A stretch of 64,000 nucleotides of DNA from Mycolicibacter heraklionensis. Lineage in GTDB: Bacteria > Actinomycetota > Actinomycetes > Mycobacteriales > Mycobacteriaceae. This document shows, one piece after another, positions 45,107 to 54,248 of the stretch. Position 1 is the first letter of the stretch. Each line of letters begins with the position of its first letter. The stretch is taken from positions 1 to 64,000 of the forward strand of contig LZME01000063.1 of assembly GCA_001673575.1 (NCBI GenBank), in the 5' to 3' direction. Under the pieces are notes generated by a model. That model saw only the letters and a list, made by a program, of their open reading frames with translations. It was not told the DNA's origin and made no database searches. A program made the position numbers and the translations under genes.

Positions 45107-48100
45107 GTGATCTCCAAAGTGCTGGTGGCCAACCGCGGAGAGATCGCTGTCCGCGCGTTCCGGGCCGCCGTCGAGCTCGGTATCGGCACCGTGGCGGTCT
45201 ACCCGTACGAGGACCGCAACTCGCTGCACCGGCTCAAGGCGGACGAGTCCTACCAGATCGGCGAAGAGGGTCATCCGGTACGCGCGTACCTGTCGGTCGA
45301 TGAGATCGTCGGCACCGCAGTGCGATGCGGGGCCGACGCCGTCTACCCCGGCTACGGTTTCCTTTCGGAGAATCCTCAACTGGCGCAGGCCTGTGCGGAT
45401 GCGGGGATCACCTTCGTCGGTCCCAGCGCGGCAGTGCTGGCGCTGGCCGGCAACAAGTCTCGCGCGGTGGCCGCCGCGCGAGAGGCGGGACTGCCGGTGC
45501 TGGCATCGTCGGCGCCGTCGTCCTCGGTCACCGAACTGCTCGCCGCAGCCCAAGACATGACGTTCCCGCTGTTCGTCAAGGCGGTCGCCGGTGGCGGTGG
45601 GCGCGGGATGCGCCGGGTCGCCGACATCGACGGGCTGGCCGATGCGGTCGAAGCGGCCAGTCGGGAAGCGGATTCGGCGTTCGGCGACCCGCACGTTTAC
45701 CTCGAGCAGGCGGTACTGAACCCGCGCCACATCGAGGTGCAGATCCTGGCCGATAACCACGGCAATGTGATCCACCTCTACGAGCGTGACTGCAGCGTGC
45801 AACGCCGGCATCAGAAAGTCGTCGAATTGGCGCCGGCGCCGAATCTCGATCCGGCTCTGCGCGAGAAGATCTGCGCGGATGCCGTGGCATTCGCGCGCCA
45901 CATCGGCTACACCTGCGCGGGCACCGTGGAGTTCCTGGTCGACGAGCGCGGCCATCACGTGTTCATCGAGATGAACCCGCGCATCCAGGTAGAGCACACC
46001 GTTACCGAGGAGATCACCGACGTCGACCTGGTGTCGTCGCAGCTGCGGATCGCTGCCGGGGAGTCGCTGGCGGACCTGGGCCTCTCGCAGGACTCGATTA
46101 CGCTGCACGGGGCGGCGCTGCAATGCCGGATCACCACCGAAGACCCGGCCAACGGATTCCGGCCCGATACCGGACGGATCAGCGCCTATCGCAGCCCGGG
46201 CGGGGCGGGCATCCGGCTGGATGGTGGCACCAATCTCGGTGCGGAGATCAGCGCGCACTTCGATTCGATGCTGGTCAAGTTGACCTGTCGCGGTAAGGAT
46301 TTCCCCACCGCGGTGAAACGGGCGCGCCGGGCGATCGCGGAATTCCGCATCCGCGGGGTTGCCACCAACATCCCGTTTTTGCAGGCCGTGCTCGATGACC
46401 CGGACTTCTCCGCCGGGCGCATCACCACCTCGTTCATCGACGAGCGCCCGCAGCTGCTGACCGCGCGCTCGTCGGCCGACCGCGGCACCAAGATCTTGAA
46501 CTACCTGGCGGATGTCACCGTCAACAGCCCGCACGGCACCAGGCCCTCGGCGGTGTACCCGCGCGACAAGCTGCCCGAGCTGGATCTGTCGGTGCCGCCG
46601 CCGGCGGGCTCCAAGCAACGGCTGGTCCAGCTGGGGCCGGAGGGCTTCGCCCGCTGGCTGCGGGAGTCGCGGGCGGTCGGGGTCACCGACACCACGTTCC
46701 GGGACGCCCACCAGTCGCTGTTGGCCACCCGGGTGCGCACCAGTGGGTTGGTCAAGGTGGCGCCGTACGTGGCTCACACCATGTCGCAACTGCTGTCGGT
46801 CGAGTGCTGGGGCGGCGCGACTTACGATGTGGCGCTGCGGTTTCTGAAGGAAGACCCCTGGGAGCGGTTGGCCGCGCTGCGCGAGGCGTTGCCCAACATC
46901 TGTCTGCAGATGCTGCTGCGCGGGCGCAACACGGTCGGGTATACCCCGTATCCGGAACTGGTGACTTCGGCGTTCGTCCAAGAGGCGACCGAGACCGGTA
47001 TTGACATTTTCCGGATATTCGACGCGCTCAACAACGTCGACTCGATGCTTCCGGCCATTGACGCGGTGCGCGAAACCGGCAGTGCGGTAGCCGAAGTCGC
47101 CATGTGTTACACCGGCGATCTGAGCAGTCCGGGTGAAACGCTCTACACGCTGGACTACTACCTGCGGCTCGCCGAGCAGATCGTGAACGCCGGCGCGCAC
47201 GTGCTGGCGATCAAAGACATGGCGGGCCTGTTGCGTCCCGCCGCGGCAACCACATTGGTAAGCGCGCTGCGCAGCCGCTTCGACCTGCCCATCCACGTAC
47301 ACACCCACGACACCGCGGGCGGTCAGCTGGCCAGCTACGTCGCCGCCTGGCAAGCGGGGGCGGACGCCGTCGACGGCGCGGCCGCGCCCCTGGCGGGCAC
47401 CACCAGCCAACCGGCACTGAGCTCGATCATCGCCGCGGCGGCGCAGACCGACTACGACACCGGGATCTCGCTGGACGCGGTGGGCGACCTGGAGCCGTAC
47501 TGGGAGGCGCTGCGAAAGGTGTACGCGCCGTTCGAATCCGGGCTGGCCGCACCGACCGGGCGGGTATACCGCCATGAGATACCCGGTGGCCAGCTGTCCA
47601 ACTTGCACCAGCAGGCCAAGGCGCTGGGGTTGGCGGACCGGTTCGAAGACGTCGAGAACAACTATGCCGCCGCGGATGCCGTCCTCGGTCGGCTGATCAA
47701 GGTGACCCCGAGCTCGAAGGTGGTCGGTGACCTCGCACTGGCGCTGGTCGGTGCCAACGTGAGCGCCGACGAGTTCGCCGCCGACCCGTCCCGAGTCGAC
47801 ATCCCGGACTCGGTGATCGGCTTCCTGCGCGGCGAGCTGGGCGACCCGGCCGGCGGCTGGCCGGAGCCGTTGCGGACCAAGGCACTGGAGGGGCGCGGCC
47901 CGGCACGGGAGATGCAACAGCTCTCGGCCGATGACGAGGCGGTGTTGGCAAAGTCTGGACCGCAACGCCAGGCCCGCCTCAACCGCCTGCTGTTCCCGGG
48001 TCCCACAAAGGAATTCGAGTCACATCGCGAACTCTACGGGGACATCTCGCGATTGTCGGCCAACCAGTTCTTCTACGGCCTGCGTCAAGGCGAGGAGCAT

Positions 48101-48490
48101 CGGGTCAAGCTGGAGCGCGGGGTGGAGCTGCTGATCGGGCTCGAGGCCATCTCCGAGCCGGATGAACGCGGCATGCGAACCGTGATGTGCATCATCAACG
48201 GTCAACTGCGGCCGGTCGAGGTGCGTGATCGCAGCATCGCCAGCGAAGTGCCGGTTGCCGAAAAGGCCGACCGCACCAAGCCGGGCCATGTCGCCGCACC
48301 GTTTGCCGGTGTGGTCACCATCGGGGTGGCCGAGGGAGAGAAGGTCACCGCCGGACAAACCCTGGCCACCATCGAGGCAATGAAGATGGAGGCGGCCATC
48401 ACCGCGCCCGCCGACGGCACCGTCACGCGGGTGGCCGTTGCCGAGACCGCGCAGGTCGAAGGCGGAGACCTGCTGGTGGTGCTGAGCTGA
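45107..48490 (+). CDS. pyc: Pyruvate carboxylase
   Basis: A 1127 aa single-chain biotin enzyme feeding oxaloacetate (anaplerosis). Domains in order: biotin carboxylase (1 to about 450; [29 protein letters not shown]), carboxyltransferase (about 520-1000; [41 protein letters not shown]) and the biotinyl domain (about 1050-1127) with biotin lysine in EAMKMEAAI near residue 1092. GTG start. A 973 aa antisense frame over this gene is only a GC-frame artefact. Confidence 0.97.
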   Translation: MISKVLVANRGEIAVRAFRAAVELGIGTVAVYPYEDRNSLHRLKADESYQIGEEGHPVRAYLSVDEIVGTAVRCGADAVYPGYGFLSENPQLAQACADAGITFVGPSAAVLALAGNKSRAVAAAREAGLPVLASSAPSSSVTELLAAAQDMTFPLFVKAVAGGGGRGMRRVADIDGLADAVEAASREADSAFGDPHVYLEQAVLNPRHIEVQILADNHGNVIHLYERDCSVQRRHQKVVELAPAPNLDPALREKICADAVAFARHIGYTCAGTVEFLVDERGHHVFIEMNPRIQVEHTVTEEITDVDLVSSQLRIAAGESLADLGLSQDSITLHGAALQCRITTEDPANGFRPDTGRISAYRSPGGAGIRLDGGTNLGAEISAHFDSMLVKLTCRGKDFPTAVKRARRAIAEFRIRGVATNIPFLQAVLDDPDFSAGRITTSFIDERPQLLTARSSADRGTKILNYLADVTVNSPHGTRPSAVYPRDKLPELDLSVPPPAGSKQRLVQLGPEGFARWLRESRAVGVTDTTFRDAHQSLLATRVRTSGLVKVAPYVAHTMSQLLSVECWGGATYDVALRFLKEDPWERLAALREALPNICLQMLLRGRNTVGYTPYPELVTSAFVQEATETGIDIFRIFDALNNVDSMLPAIDAVRETGSAVAEVAMCYTGDLSSPGETLYTLDYYLRLAEQIVNAGAHVLAIKDMAGLLRPAAATTLVSALRSRFDLPIHVHTHDTAGGQLASYVAAWQAGADAVDGAAAPLAGTTSQPALSSIIAAAAQTDYDTGISLDAVGDLEPYWEALRKVYAPFESGLAAPTGRVYRHEIPGGQLSNLHQQAKALGLADRFEDVENNYAAADAVLGRLIKVTPSSKVVGDLALALVGANVSADEFAADPSRVDIPDSVIGFLRGELGDPAGGWPEPLRTKALEGRGPAREMQQLSADDEAVLAKSGPQRQARLNRLLFPGPTKEFESHRELYGDISRLSANQFFYGLRQGEEHRVKLERGVELLIGLEAISEPDERGMRTVMCIINGQLRPVEVRDRSIASEVPVAEKADRTKPGHVAAPFAGVVTIGVAEGEKVTAGQTLATIEAMKMEAAITAPADGTVTRVAVAETAQVEGGDLLVVLS

Positions 48491-49053
48491 CGCGCATCGT
48501 CGGGGGCGAAGCCGGTGGGCGACGCCTCGCCGTGCCGCCGCGCGGCACCCGGCCAACCACAGATCGGGTGCGCGAGGCGCTGTTCAATGTGCTCGATTCC
48601 CGGATGGACCTGACCGGAATGTCGGTGTTGGACCTCTACGCGGGGTCGGGGGCGCTCGGCTTGGAGGCGTTGTCCCGCGGCGCCGCCTCGGCGCTGTTCG
48701 TCGAATCGGACCGCCGCGCCGCCGAGGTGTTGGCCGCCAACATTGCCGCACTGGGGCTGGCCGGAGCGGTGCTGCGCCGCGGCACGGTGGCCGCGGTGCT
48801 GGCCGGGGGCACCGAGACACCGGTGGATCTGGTGCTGGCCGATCCGCCCTACGAGGTCGACGCCGCCGCGATCGACGCGCTGCCGGGGTTGCTGACCGCC
48901 GGCGGTTGGGCGGGCCCGGGCACCGTCGTAGTGATCGAACGGGCCACCTCCAGCCCGGCGGTGGCGTGGCCGCAGGGCTGGGAAGCCTGGCCCTCGCGCC
49001 GTTACGGCGACACCCGACTGGAGCTGGCCGAACTGTCCGCACCTGACGTGTAG
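48487..49053 (+). CDS. rsmD: 16S rRNA (guanine966-N2)-methyltransferase, apparent CTG start
   Basis: An SAM-dependent methyltransferase: conserved N-terminus [23 protein letters not shown] motif [19 protein letters not shown] and catalytic DPPY (LADPPYEVD). The conserved N-terminus is encoded before any ATG or GTG. The only codon that fits is CTG at 48487, overlapping the pyc stop as CTGA, where a coupled ATGA or GTGA would be expected. The next candidate (GTG 48532) would delete the conserved RIVGG..GGRRL segment. 188 aa from the CTG. Confidence 0.85.
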   Translation: MTRIVGGEAGGRRLAVPPRGTRPTTDRVREALFNVLDSRMDLTGMSVLDLYAGSGALGLEALSRGAASALFVESDRRAAEVLAANIAALGLAGAVLRRGTVAAVLAGGTETPVDLVLADPPYEVDAAAIDALPGLLTAGGWAGPGTVVVIERATSSPAVAWPQGWEAWPSRRYGDTRLELAELSAPDV

Positions 49054-49056
49054 CGT
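49051..49056 (+). promoter_or_regulatory. Possible -10 for leaderless coaD
   Basis: TAGCGT, eight bases, then ATG 49065. It includes the rsmD stop codon. Confidence 0.35.
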
Positions 49057-49064
49057 CAGCGCAC

Positions 49065-49544
49065 ATGAGTGGTGCGGTATGCCCCGGTTCCTTCGACCCG
49101 GTGACGTTGGGACATGTCGACATCCTGGAGCGCGCGGCCGCCCAGTTCGACGAAGTGGTGGCCGCCGTACTGGTCAATCCCTCCAAAAAGGGCATGTTCA
49201 CCCTGGACGAGCGCCTCGAGATGATCGCCGAAGCCACCGCGCATCTGCCCAATGTGCGCGCGGAGTCGGGTCAGGGCCTGGTGGTCGACTTCGTCCGGCA
49301 GCGCGGGCTCACCGCGATCGTCAAGGGCCTGCGCACCGGCACCGACTTCGAGTACGAGCTGCAGATGGCTCAGATGAACAAGCACATCGCCGGTGTCGAC
49401 ACGTTTTTCGTGGCGACCACACCGCGGTATTCGTTCGTGTCGTCGTCGCTGGCAAAGGAAGTGGCGTCGATGGGCGGTGATGTCTCCGACCTGTTGCCCG
49501 AGCCGGTGAACCGCAGACTGGCCGCCAAGCTGGCCGCGCGCTGA
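49065..49544 (+). CDS. coaD: Phosphopantetheine adenylyltransferase
   Basis: A 159 aa nucleotidyltransferase of coenzyme A synthesis. Seen: [19 protein letters not shown] (T-x-G-H motif), [20 protein letters not shown] and the C-terminal [19 protein letters not shown]. Last gene of the pyc-rsmD-coaD run; a TetR gene converges on it 11 bases later, marking the left edge of an accessory cluster. Confidence 0.96.
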   Translation: MSGAVCPGSFDPVTLGHVDILERAAAQFDEVVAAVLVNPSKKGMFTLDERLEMIAEATAHLPNVRAESGQGLVVDFVRQRGLTAIVKGLRTGTDFEYELQMAQMNKHIAGVDTFFVATTPRYSFVSSSLAKEVASMGGDVSDLLPEPVNRRLAAKLAAR

Positions 49545-49555
49545 CCAGACGCCGC

Positions 49556-50215
49556 TTACTGGGGCTGCCACCCCAAGCGGTGGTCGGTCGAGGCGCGCAT
49601 CGCGGTGAAACCCCTGGTGCAGCCCAATATCCGTAGCGCCGCTTCGGCAATGGTCCACGGATAATCCGGCGGGCAGGAGCCGTCGTCGGAGCGGCGGTTG
49701 ATCACCGCCTCCACCAGTCGGAACGACAGGTCGTCGGCATCGGCGGGGCCGTCATGTTCGGCGATCACCGCGCGCGAAAGCTCTTGATAGTGACTGCGCA
49801 ACTCGCTGCGGCGCCGGCGGAAGGCGGCGAAGCGCTCGAGGCGAAGCTCCGGAAGCAGATACAGCGTGCCCAGATTCCAGGCGCCGCCGCACAATTGCGC
49901 GGTATCGGCGACGACGAGCGCGTGCAACCGGGGGGCGCTGGGCCCTCCCTCGGCCAGCAGCTCGGCGGCCAGCTGGACGGAGGGATCGACGGTGCCGGCC
50001 AGCAGGGCGTCGAGAATGTCGTCCTTGGCGGCGAAGTGGTGATACAGCGAGGCCTGCCGAATCCCGACGCTCTCGGCGATGCGCCGGGTCGAGGTGGCGG
50101 CGTAGCCGACGGTGGTGAACAGCTCCGCCGCGGCGTCGAGGATCTCGTCGCGCGCGCTGCTGCCCGGCCTGCTGGAAGCCACCAGCCGGGGACGTCCTCG
50201 TCGATCGGTCTGCAC
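49556..50215 (-). CDS. TetR-family regulator of the DUF1989/carboxyltransferase cluster
   Basis: A 219 aa TetR repressor with N-terminal HTH (about 22-70: ILDAAAELFTTVGYAATSTRRIAESVGIRQASLYHHF). The ligand domain is unlike any I can name. Divergent from the DUF1989 pair, with a perfect palindrome at 50258-50271 between them. The simplest inference is that it senses the pathway substrate or product and represses the divergent operon. GTG start at 50215 is tentative. Confidence 0.85.
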   Translation of the reverse strand: MQTDRRGRPRLVASSRPGSSARDEILDAAAELFTTVGYAATSTRRIAESVGIRQASLYHHFAAKDDILDALLAGTVDPSVQLAAELLAEGGPSAPRLHALVVADTAQLCGGAWNLGTLYLLPELRLERFAAFRRRRSELRSHYQELSRAVIAEHDGPADADDLSFRLVEAVINRRSDDGSCPPDYPWTIAEAALRILGCTRGFTAMRASTDHRLGWQPQ

Positions 50216-50257
50216 GCCTTACTGCCTATCACGCGCTGAGGCCCGGCGCGCTAAAAA

Positions 50258-50271
50258 CTATCAGTTGATAG
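50258..50271. promoter_or_regulatory. Candidate TetR operator
   Basis: A perfect inverted repeat CTATCA-GT-TGATAG, ten bases upstream of the TAGCTT -10 of the DUF1989 gene, in the 78-base divergent gap. Position and symmetry fit a TetR dimer site. Confidence 0.65.
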
Positions 50272-50280
50272 AAAATGTGC

Positions 50281-50286
50281 TAGCTT
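50281..50286 (+). promoter_or_regulatory. -10 hexamer for leaderless UAAP1 gene
   Basis: TAGCTT, seven bases (CCTGATC), then ATG 50294. Confidence 0.55.
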
Positions 50287-50293
50287 CCTGATC

Positions 50294-51052
50294 ATGGACA
50301 ACCCACGCACCGATTCCACCGACGGCGCACGCCTGCATGCGCGGGCTCAGGCGCAGCACGCGTCGATGCGCGTCCCGGCGGCCCCGGACGACGTCGACGC
50401 GGCGACGATGATCTGGGCCGAGTCGATCCCGGCGAACGCCTACGCCACCAAGGTGCTGGCCCGCGGCAGCCGGCTCCGACTGATCGATGTCGAGGGCGGC
50501 GCGTGTGCGAATCTGTTGCTGTATCGCGCCGAAGCGCCCTGGGAACGGCTCAACGTCGCCGACACCATGAAGGTCCCGTGGCAGGCCTACCTCGGTGCCG
50601 GCCATCCGCTGCTGTCCGATCAGGGCCGCGTGCTGGCCACCGTCGTCGCCGACTCCTCGGGACACCACGACATGCTCTGCGGCCCGGACGCCACCGGCCG
50701 ACAACTGCTGCTGTTGGGTGCGATCAAGCACGGTATGGGCATTCGAGACGTGGCACCGTCGGTGTCGCTGTTCCGCGGTGTTCGGGTCGATCCGGTCAGC
50801 GGCGCGCTGGAATTCACCGGATCCGCGGGACCCGGCGCGGCGATCGACCTGCTGATCCACCTTCCGGTGATGCTGGTGGTCGCCAATGCCGCGCACCCGC
50901 TGGATCCCGACCCGCCCGCAACGGCATTGGACGTGGTTGCCTGGCGGGCCGGCGAGCAGTTGGCCGACCCGATCAGCCAGGACCCGGAATACCTACGCGC
51001 GGTGCAGAACACCGAGGCGGCCTGGGCCGCCGGAACGGGGGAGTGCTCATGA
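50294..51052 (+). CDS. DUF1989 protein, urea amidolyase-associated UAAP1 / CgdA-CgdB family
   Basis: A 252 aa DUF1989 protein. Recognised by IPANAYATKVLARGSRLRLID, the LNVADTMKVPWQAYLGAGHP segment and DSSGHHDMLCG. Known: the UAAP1/UAAP2 pair beside urea/guanidine carboxylases forms the heteromeric carboxyguanidine deiminase CgdAB in guanidine assimilation. Seen: it is the first gene of a three-gene operon, ATGA-overlapping the second DUF1989 gene. Inferred: the protein may deiminate carboxyguanidine, but the carboxylase that should make it is incomplete here. Confidence 0.82.
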   Translation: MDNPRTDSTDGARLHARAQAQHASMRVPAAPDDVDAATMIWAESIPANAYATKVLARGSRLRLIDVEGGACANLLLYRAEAPWERLNVADTMKVPWQAYLGAGHPLLSDQGRVLATVVADSSGHHDMLCGPDATGRQLLLLGAIKHGMGIRDVAPSVSLFRGVRVDPVSGALEFTGSAGPGAAIDLLIHLPVMLVVANAAHPLDPDPPATALDVVAWRAGEQLADPISQDPEYLRAVQNTEAAWAAGTGECS

Positions 51053-51675
51053 CCCGCCCCTCTCAGCCCTCGCACATCGTCTCCGACGAAGTGGTGGCGG
51101 CCCGGGCGCCCTGGTCGGCAGTGGTGCGCGCCGGAGATCTGCTGCAGATCATCGATCTGCACGGAAACCAGGCGGTGGACTGCCTGCTCTACGACGCCGC
51201 CGACCACACCCGCCGCTACAGCGCACAGGCCACCGTCGCTGCCGCGCGCAACATCTTCTTGAGCACCGGTTCGGTGCTGCGCAGCGCCGACGGCACCGCC
51301 CTCATGACCGTCGTCGCCGACGACGTCGGCAATCACGACACCATCGCCGGAGCCTGCTCGCAGGAATCGAACACCCTGCGCTACGGGCACCACACCGCCC
51401 ACCAGCATGCCTGCGTGGAGAACTTCCTCGCCGAGGGTGCCCGGTGGGGCCTGGGCAAACGCGACATCGTCTCCAACATCAACTGGTTCATGAACGTCCC
51501 CGTCGAAGCCGACGGCACGCTGGGCATCGTCGACGGTCTCTCGGCCCCGGGCAAGAGCCTGACCCTGCGCGCGGAGATCGACACCCTGGTACTGGTGTCG
51601 AACTGCCCGCAGATCAACAACCCGTGCAACGGCTTTGACCCGACGCCGGTGCGGATGGTGATCAGCCGAACATGA
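51049..51675 (+). CDS. DUF1989 protein, urea amidolyase-associated UAAP2 / CgdA-CgdB family
   Basis: A 208 aa partner of the preceding gene. It carries the fuller set of likely metal and active-site residues: NHDTIAGACSQESNTLRYGH, then HQHACVENFLAEGARWGLGK and NINWFMNVPVEADG, with a final NPCNGFDPTPVRMVI. ATG 51049 from the ATGA overlap; a longer frame is the shadow of UAAP1. Overlaps the carboxyltransferase gene by four bases, so all three are translationally coupled. Confidence 0.84.
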   Translation: MTRPSQPSHIVSDEVVAARAPWSAVVRAGDLLQIIDLHGNQAVDCLLYDAADHTRRYSAQATVAAARNIFLSTGSVLRSADGTALMTVVADDVGNHDTIAGACSQESNTLRYGHHTAHQHACVENFLAEGARWGLGKRDIVSNINWFMNVPVEADGTLGIVDGLSAPGKSLTLRAEIDTLVLVSNCPQINNPCNGFDPTPVRMVISRT

Positions 51676-53657
51676 TCGGCATCGAGGTGGTCTCGCCGGG
51701 CATGTTCACCACGGTGCAGGACTGGCCCGGGCGCGTCGGCTACTGGCATGTCGGGGTGCCGCCTTCCGGGCCGATGGACGACCTGTCGTTTCGGATCGGC
51801 AATCAGGTGCTGGGCAATCCCGAGAGTGCGGCCGGTCTGGAATGCACCAAAGGTGGACCCGCCCTGCGCTTTTCGGACCCGGCGTGGGTGTGCGTCACTG
51901 GTGCCGCGGTGCCGGTCAGGCTGGACGGTGCCTTAGTTCCACTGTGGCAGTCGGTTCGGATACCCGCCGGTGGACTGCTTGAGATCGGCGTCATTACAGG
52001 TCCGGGAATGCGCTGCTACGTCCTGATCGAGGGCGGCATCGCCGCGCCGCAATTCCTGGGCAGCGCAGCAACCTTCACTCAAGGTGTGTTCGGTGGTCAC
52101 CACGGCCGGGCGCTGCGCGAATCCGATCGCCTCAGCGCCGTCGGCCGCGGCGGTGCCCCACCGACCCTCACCCGCGCCCCCAGCCAGATCCAGCCCAGCA
52201 TCGGGCGGCACTGGGAACTCGCGGTGACCGAAGGCCCGCATGCGGCGCCGGAGTTCATGACTCGCGCCGACATGACCACCCTGACCACCACCGACTACAC
52301 CGTGCACTTCAATTCCGACCGCACCGGCGTGCGGCTCGTCGGGCCGAAACCACGATGGGCCCGCCCCGACGGCGGAGATGCCGGCCTACACCCGTCCAAC
52401 ATCCATGACACCGCGTACAGCATCGGTGCGCTGGACTTCACCGGTGACACCCCGATCCTGCTCGGTCCCGACGGGCCCAGCCTCGGCGGATTCGTCTGCC
52501 CGGTGACGGTGGTACGCGGCGACCGATGGAAACTGGGCCAGTTGTCGCCCGGCGACACCGTGCGGCTGGTGCCGATCCGCGCCGACCACGCCCCACCGCC
52601 GGCGGCGCTGGGTGTGCGACGGCGCGCGGCGTTGCCGGTCGTGGTCTCCCGCTCCGGCGACGGCGACGACGGAGTGCTGCAGCGCTACACCGGCCGCGAC
52701 GGGACGGCCGTTACCCTCCGGCGCGCCGGTGACAATGGCGTTCTGCTCGAATACGGGCCGATGACACTGGATTTGGCGCTGCGGGCACGGGTACAGGTGC
52801 TCTACGACCAGCTCCGTGAACGGGGGCTGCCCGGCCTGACCGAACTGACTCCCGGGGTGCGATCGCTGCAGATCCAGTTCGACCCCGAGCAGTTCTCGTG
52901 CGCCGAGGTGATCGACGAGGTGGCCGCCATCGACGATGCGCTGCCGCCCTGCGATGAACTGGTCGTGCCGAGCCGAGCGGTGCGGCTGCCGCTCAGCTGG
53001 GACGACCCCGGCACCCACGAGGCCATTCGCCGCTACATGTACGGGGTGCGGCCCGACGCGCCGTGGTGCCCGTCCAACATCGAGTTCATCCGGCGTATCA
53101 ACGGACTCGACGACATCACGCAGGTGTACGACATCGTGTTCGACGCGCACTACCTGGTGCTGGGCCTGGGCGACATCTACCTCGGCGCGCCGGTGGCCAC
53201 CCCGCTGGATCCCAGACACCGGCTGGTGACCACCAAATACAACCCGGCCCGCACCTGGACCCCGGAGAACGCCGTCGGGATCGGCGGCGCCTACCTGTGC
53301 ATCTACGGCATCGAGGGACCCGGCGGCTACCAGTTCGTCGGACGCACCACCCAAGTGTGGAACCACCGGCACGCCGCCGCCGGCCTGTTCGATCCCGAAA
53401 CCCCGTGGCTGCTGCGCTACTTCGACCGCATCAGCTTCTATCCGGTGCAGGCCGAGGAGCTCCTGGAGCTGCGTGCCGACATGGCGGCCGGGCGTGGTCG
53501 GGTGGAGATCACCGACGGTGAGTTCTCACTGCCGGCCTACCGCCGATTCCTGGCCGACCACGCCGAGAGCATCGCAGGATTCCGCGACCAACAGGTCGCC
53601 GCGTTCACCGCGGAGCGCAATGCGTGGCACGATGCCGGCGAAATCGCCCGTGCTTAG
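51672..53657 (+). CDS. Free-standing AHS2-AHS1 (urea carboxylase-type) carboxyltransferase
   Basis: A 661 aa protein corresponding to the central and C-terminal carboxyltransferase part of urea/guanidine carboxylase. AHS2/KipA-like domain about 1-300 (GVPPSGPMDDLSFRIGNQVLG; LLGPDGPSLGGFVCPVTVV). AHS1/KipI-like domain about 335-570 (GVRSLQIQFDP; CPSNIEFIRRINGLDD; YLVLGLGDIYLGAP). Residues about 570-661 match the linker that in urea carboxylase leads into the biotin carrier. Missing: the N-terminal biotin carboxylase and C-terminal biotinyl domain, with no biotin-lysine motif. It would need those in trans. Annotation tools may call it 5-oxoprolinase/urea amidolyase family. Confidence 0.83.
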   Translation: MIGIEVVSPGMFTTVQDWPGRVGYWHVGVPPSGPMDDLSFRIGNQVLGNPESAAGLECTKGGPALRFSDPAWVCVTGAAVPVRLDGALVPLWQSVRIPAGGLLEIGVITGPGMRCYVLIEGGIAAPQFLGSAATFTQGVFGGHHGRALRESDRLSAVGRGGAPPTLTRAPSQIQPSIGRHWELAVTEGPHAAPEFMTRADMTTLTTTDYTVHFNSDRTGVRLVGPKPRWARPDGGDAGLHPSNIHDTAYSIGALDFTGDTPILLGPDGPSLGGFVCPVTVVRGDRWKLGQLSPGDTVRLVPIRADHAPPPAALGVRRRAALPVVVSRSGDGDDGVLQRYTGRDGTAVTLRRAGDNGVLLEYGPMTLDLALRARVQVLYDQLRERGLPGLTELTPGVRSLQIQFDPEQFSCAEVIDEVAAIDDALPPCDELVVPSRAVRLPLSWDDPGTHEAIRRYMYGVRPDAPWCPSNIEFIRRINGLDDITQVYDIVFDAHYLVLGLGDIYLGAPVATPLDPRHRLVTTKYNPARTWTPENAVGIGGAYLCIYGIEGPGGYQFVGRTTQVWNHRHAAAGLFDPETPWLLRYFDRISFYPVQAEELLELRADMAAGRGRVEITDGEFSLPAYRRFLADHAESIAGFRDQQVAAFTAERNAWHDAGEIARA

Positions 53658-54208
53658 GCCAATTTCAGCGAATCGTCGCGGCACAACACGAAGAAGTAAG
53701 GCCGGGACGAGCCTCGCAGATCCATCGCGCCGATCACTGCGTCATCAGAGAGCCGGCGGAAGACATCGTTGACCGGTGCCTGGTCATAGACCATCGTGGC
53801 GCTGTCGACTCCGCGGTATCTCGTAGTGCGCAGCCGGGCCCGGGGCGAACGGGTCCGCAGCAGCGGCTGCAACGCGTTGATCTGCCCGAGGAATGAGCGG
53901 TTCTTCAGCGCCGGCAGCTTCGCGGCGAGTCCCAGAACACTGAACGCCAGCACCGGGTTGAACGCCCACAGCGCGGCCCCGTCACGGGTGGGAAACAACA
54001 GCGGGTGAACCGTCTCGGCATCGACGAACTGTTTGCCCCACCAGCCGGTGGCCCCCAACAGCCCGTCGAGCGGGTGGCCGGTCGGCAGCTCGGAACCATG
54101 CCAGGTGCCGACCATGAAATCGGGGTCGACTGCCTCGGCGGCGTCGAAGATCTCACAGGCCTCGGCGGTGGTCGTTGGCACGTTCGCGAACAAGTCCTGG
54201 ACAGCCAT
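53654..54208 (-). CDS. GXWXG/DUF4334-type protein, function unknown
   Basis: A 184 aa protein with an N-terminal GXWXG segment (MVGTWHGSELPTGHPLDG, then TGWWGKQF) and a C-terminal DUF4334-like stretch (LRTTRYRGVDSATMVYDQ, then PVNDVFRRLSDDAVIGAMD, with a late YFFVLCRD). The family is common in actinobacteria and probably binds a small hydrophobic ligand, but no activity is assigned. ATG 54208 follows TACGGT by seven bases. Its stop interlocks with the convergent carboxyltransferase stop (TTAG). Confidence 0.75.
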   Translation of the reverse strand: MAVQDLFANVPTTTAEACEIFDAAEAVDPDFMVGTWHGSELPTGHPLDGLLGATGWWGKQFVDAETVHPLLFPTRDGAALWAFNPVLAFSVLGLAAKLPALKNRSFLGQINALQPLLRTRSPRARLRTTRYRGVDSATMVYDQAPVNDVFRRLSDDAVIGAMDLRGSSRPYFFVLCRDDSLKLA

Positions 54209-54215
54209 GAGCAAC

Positions 54216-54236
54216 ACCGTACTTGACAGCCGTCAA
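54216..54236 (-). promoter_or_regulatory. -10 and palindrome upstream of the GXWXG gene
   Basis: On the minus strand TACGGT (54221-54216) lies seven bases before ATG 54208. Just upstream is the inverted repeat TTGAC-AGCC-GTCAA (plus-strand 54223-54236), a possible repressor site in the 40-base gap after purU. Confidence 0.45.
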
Positions 54237-54248
54237 CTGCGGATCCGC

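Noticed and set aside
45044..47965. A 973-codon open frame antisense to pyc, and several long antisense frames over ppk, gltX and recG
   Set aside because: High GC with third-position bias keeps antisense frames open. The translations are Arg/His/Gly/Gln-rich without domains, while the sense genes are fully conserved.
50294..53657. Straight annotation as urea amidolyase (urea degradation)
   Set aside because: No biotin carboxylase, biotin carrier or allophanate hydrolase is encoded, and the DUF1989 pair is linked to carboxyguanidine rather than urea.
54216..54236. TTGACG read as a -35 box for the GXWXG gene
   Set aside because: The spacing to the TACGGT -10 is only about nine bases, far too short; the dyad is better explained as a regulatory palindrome.
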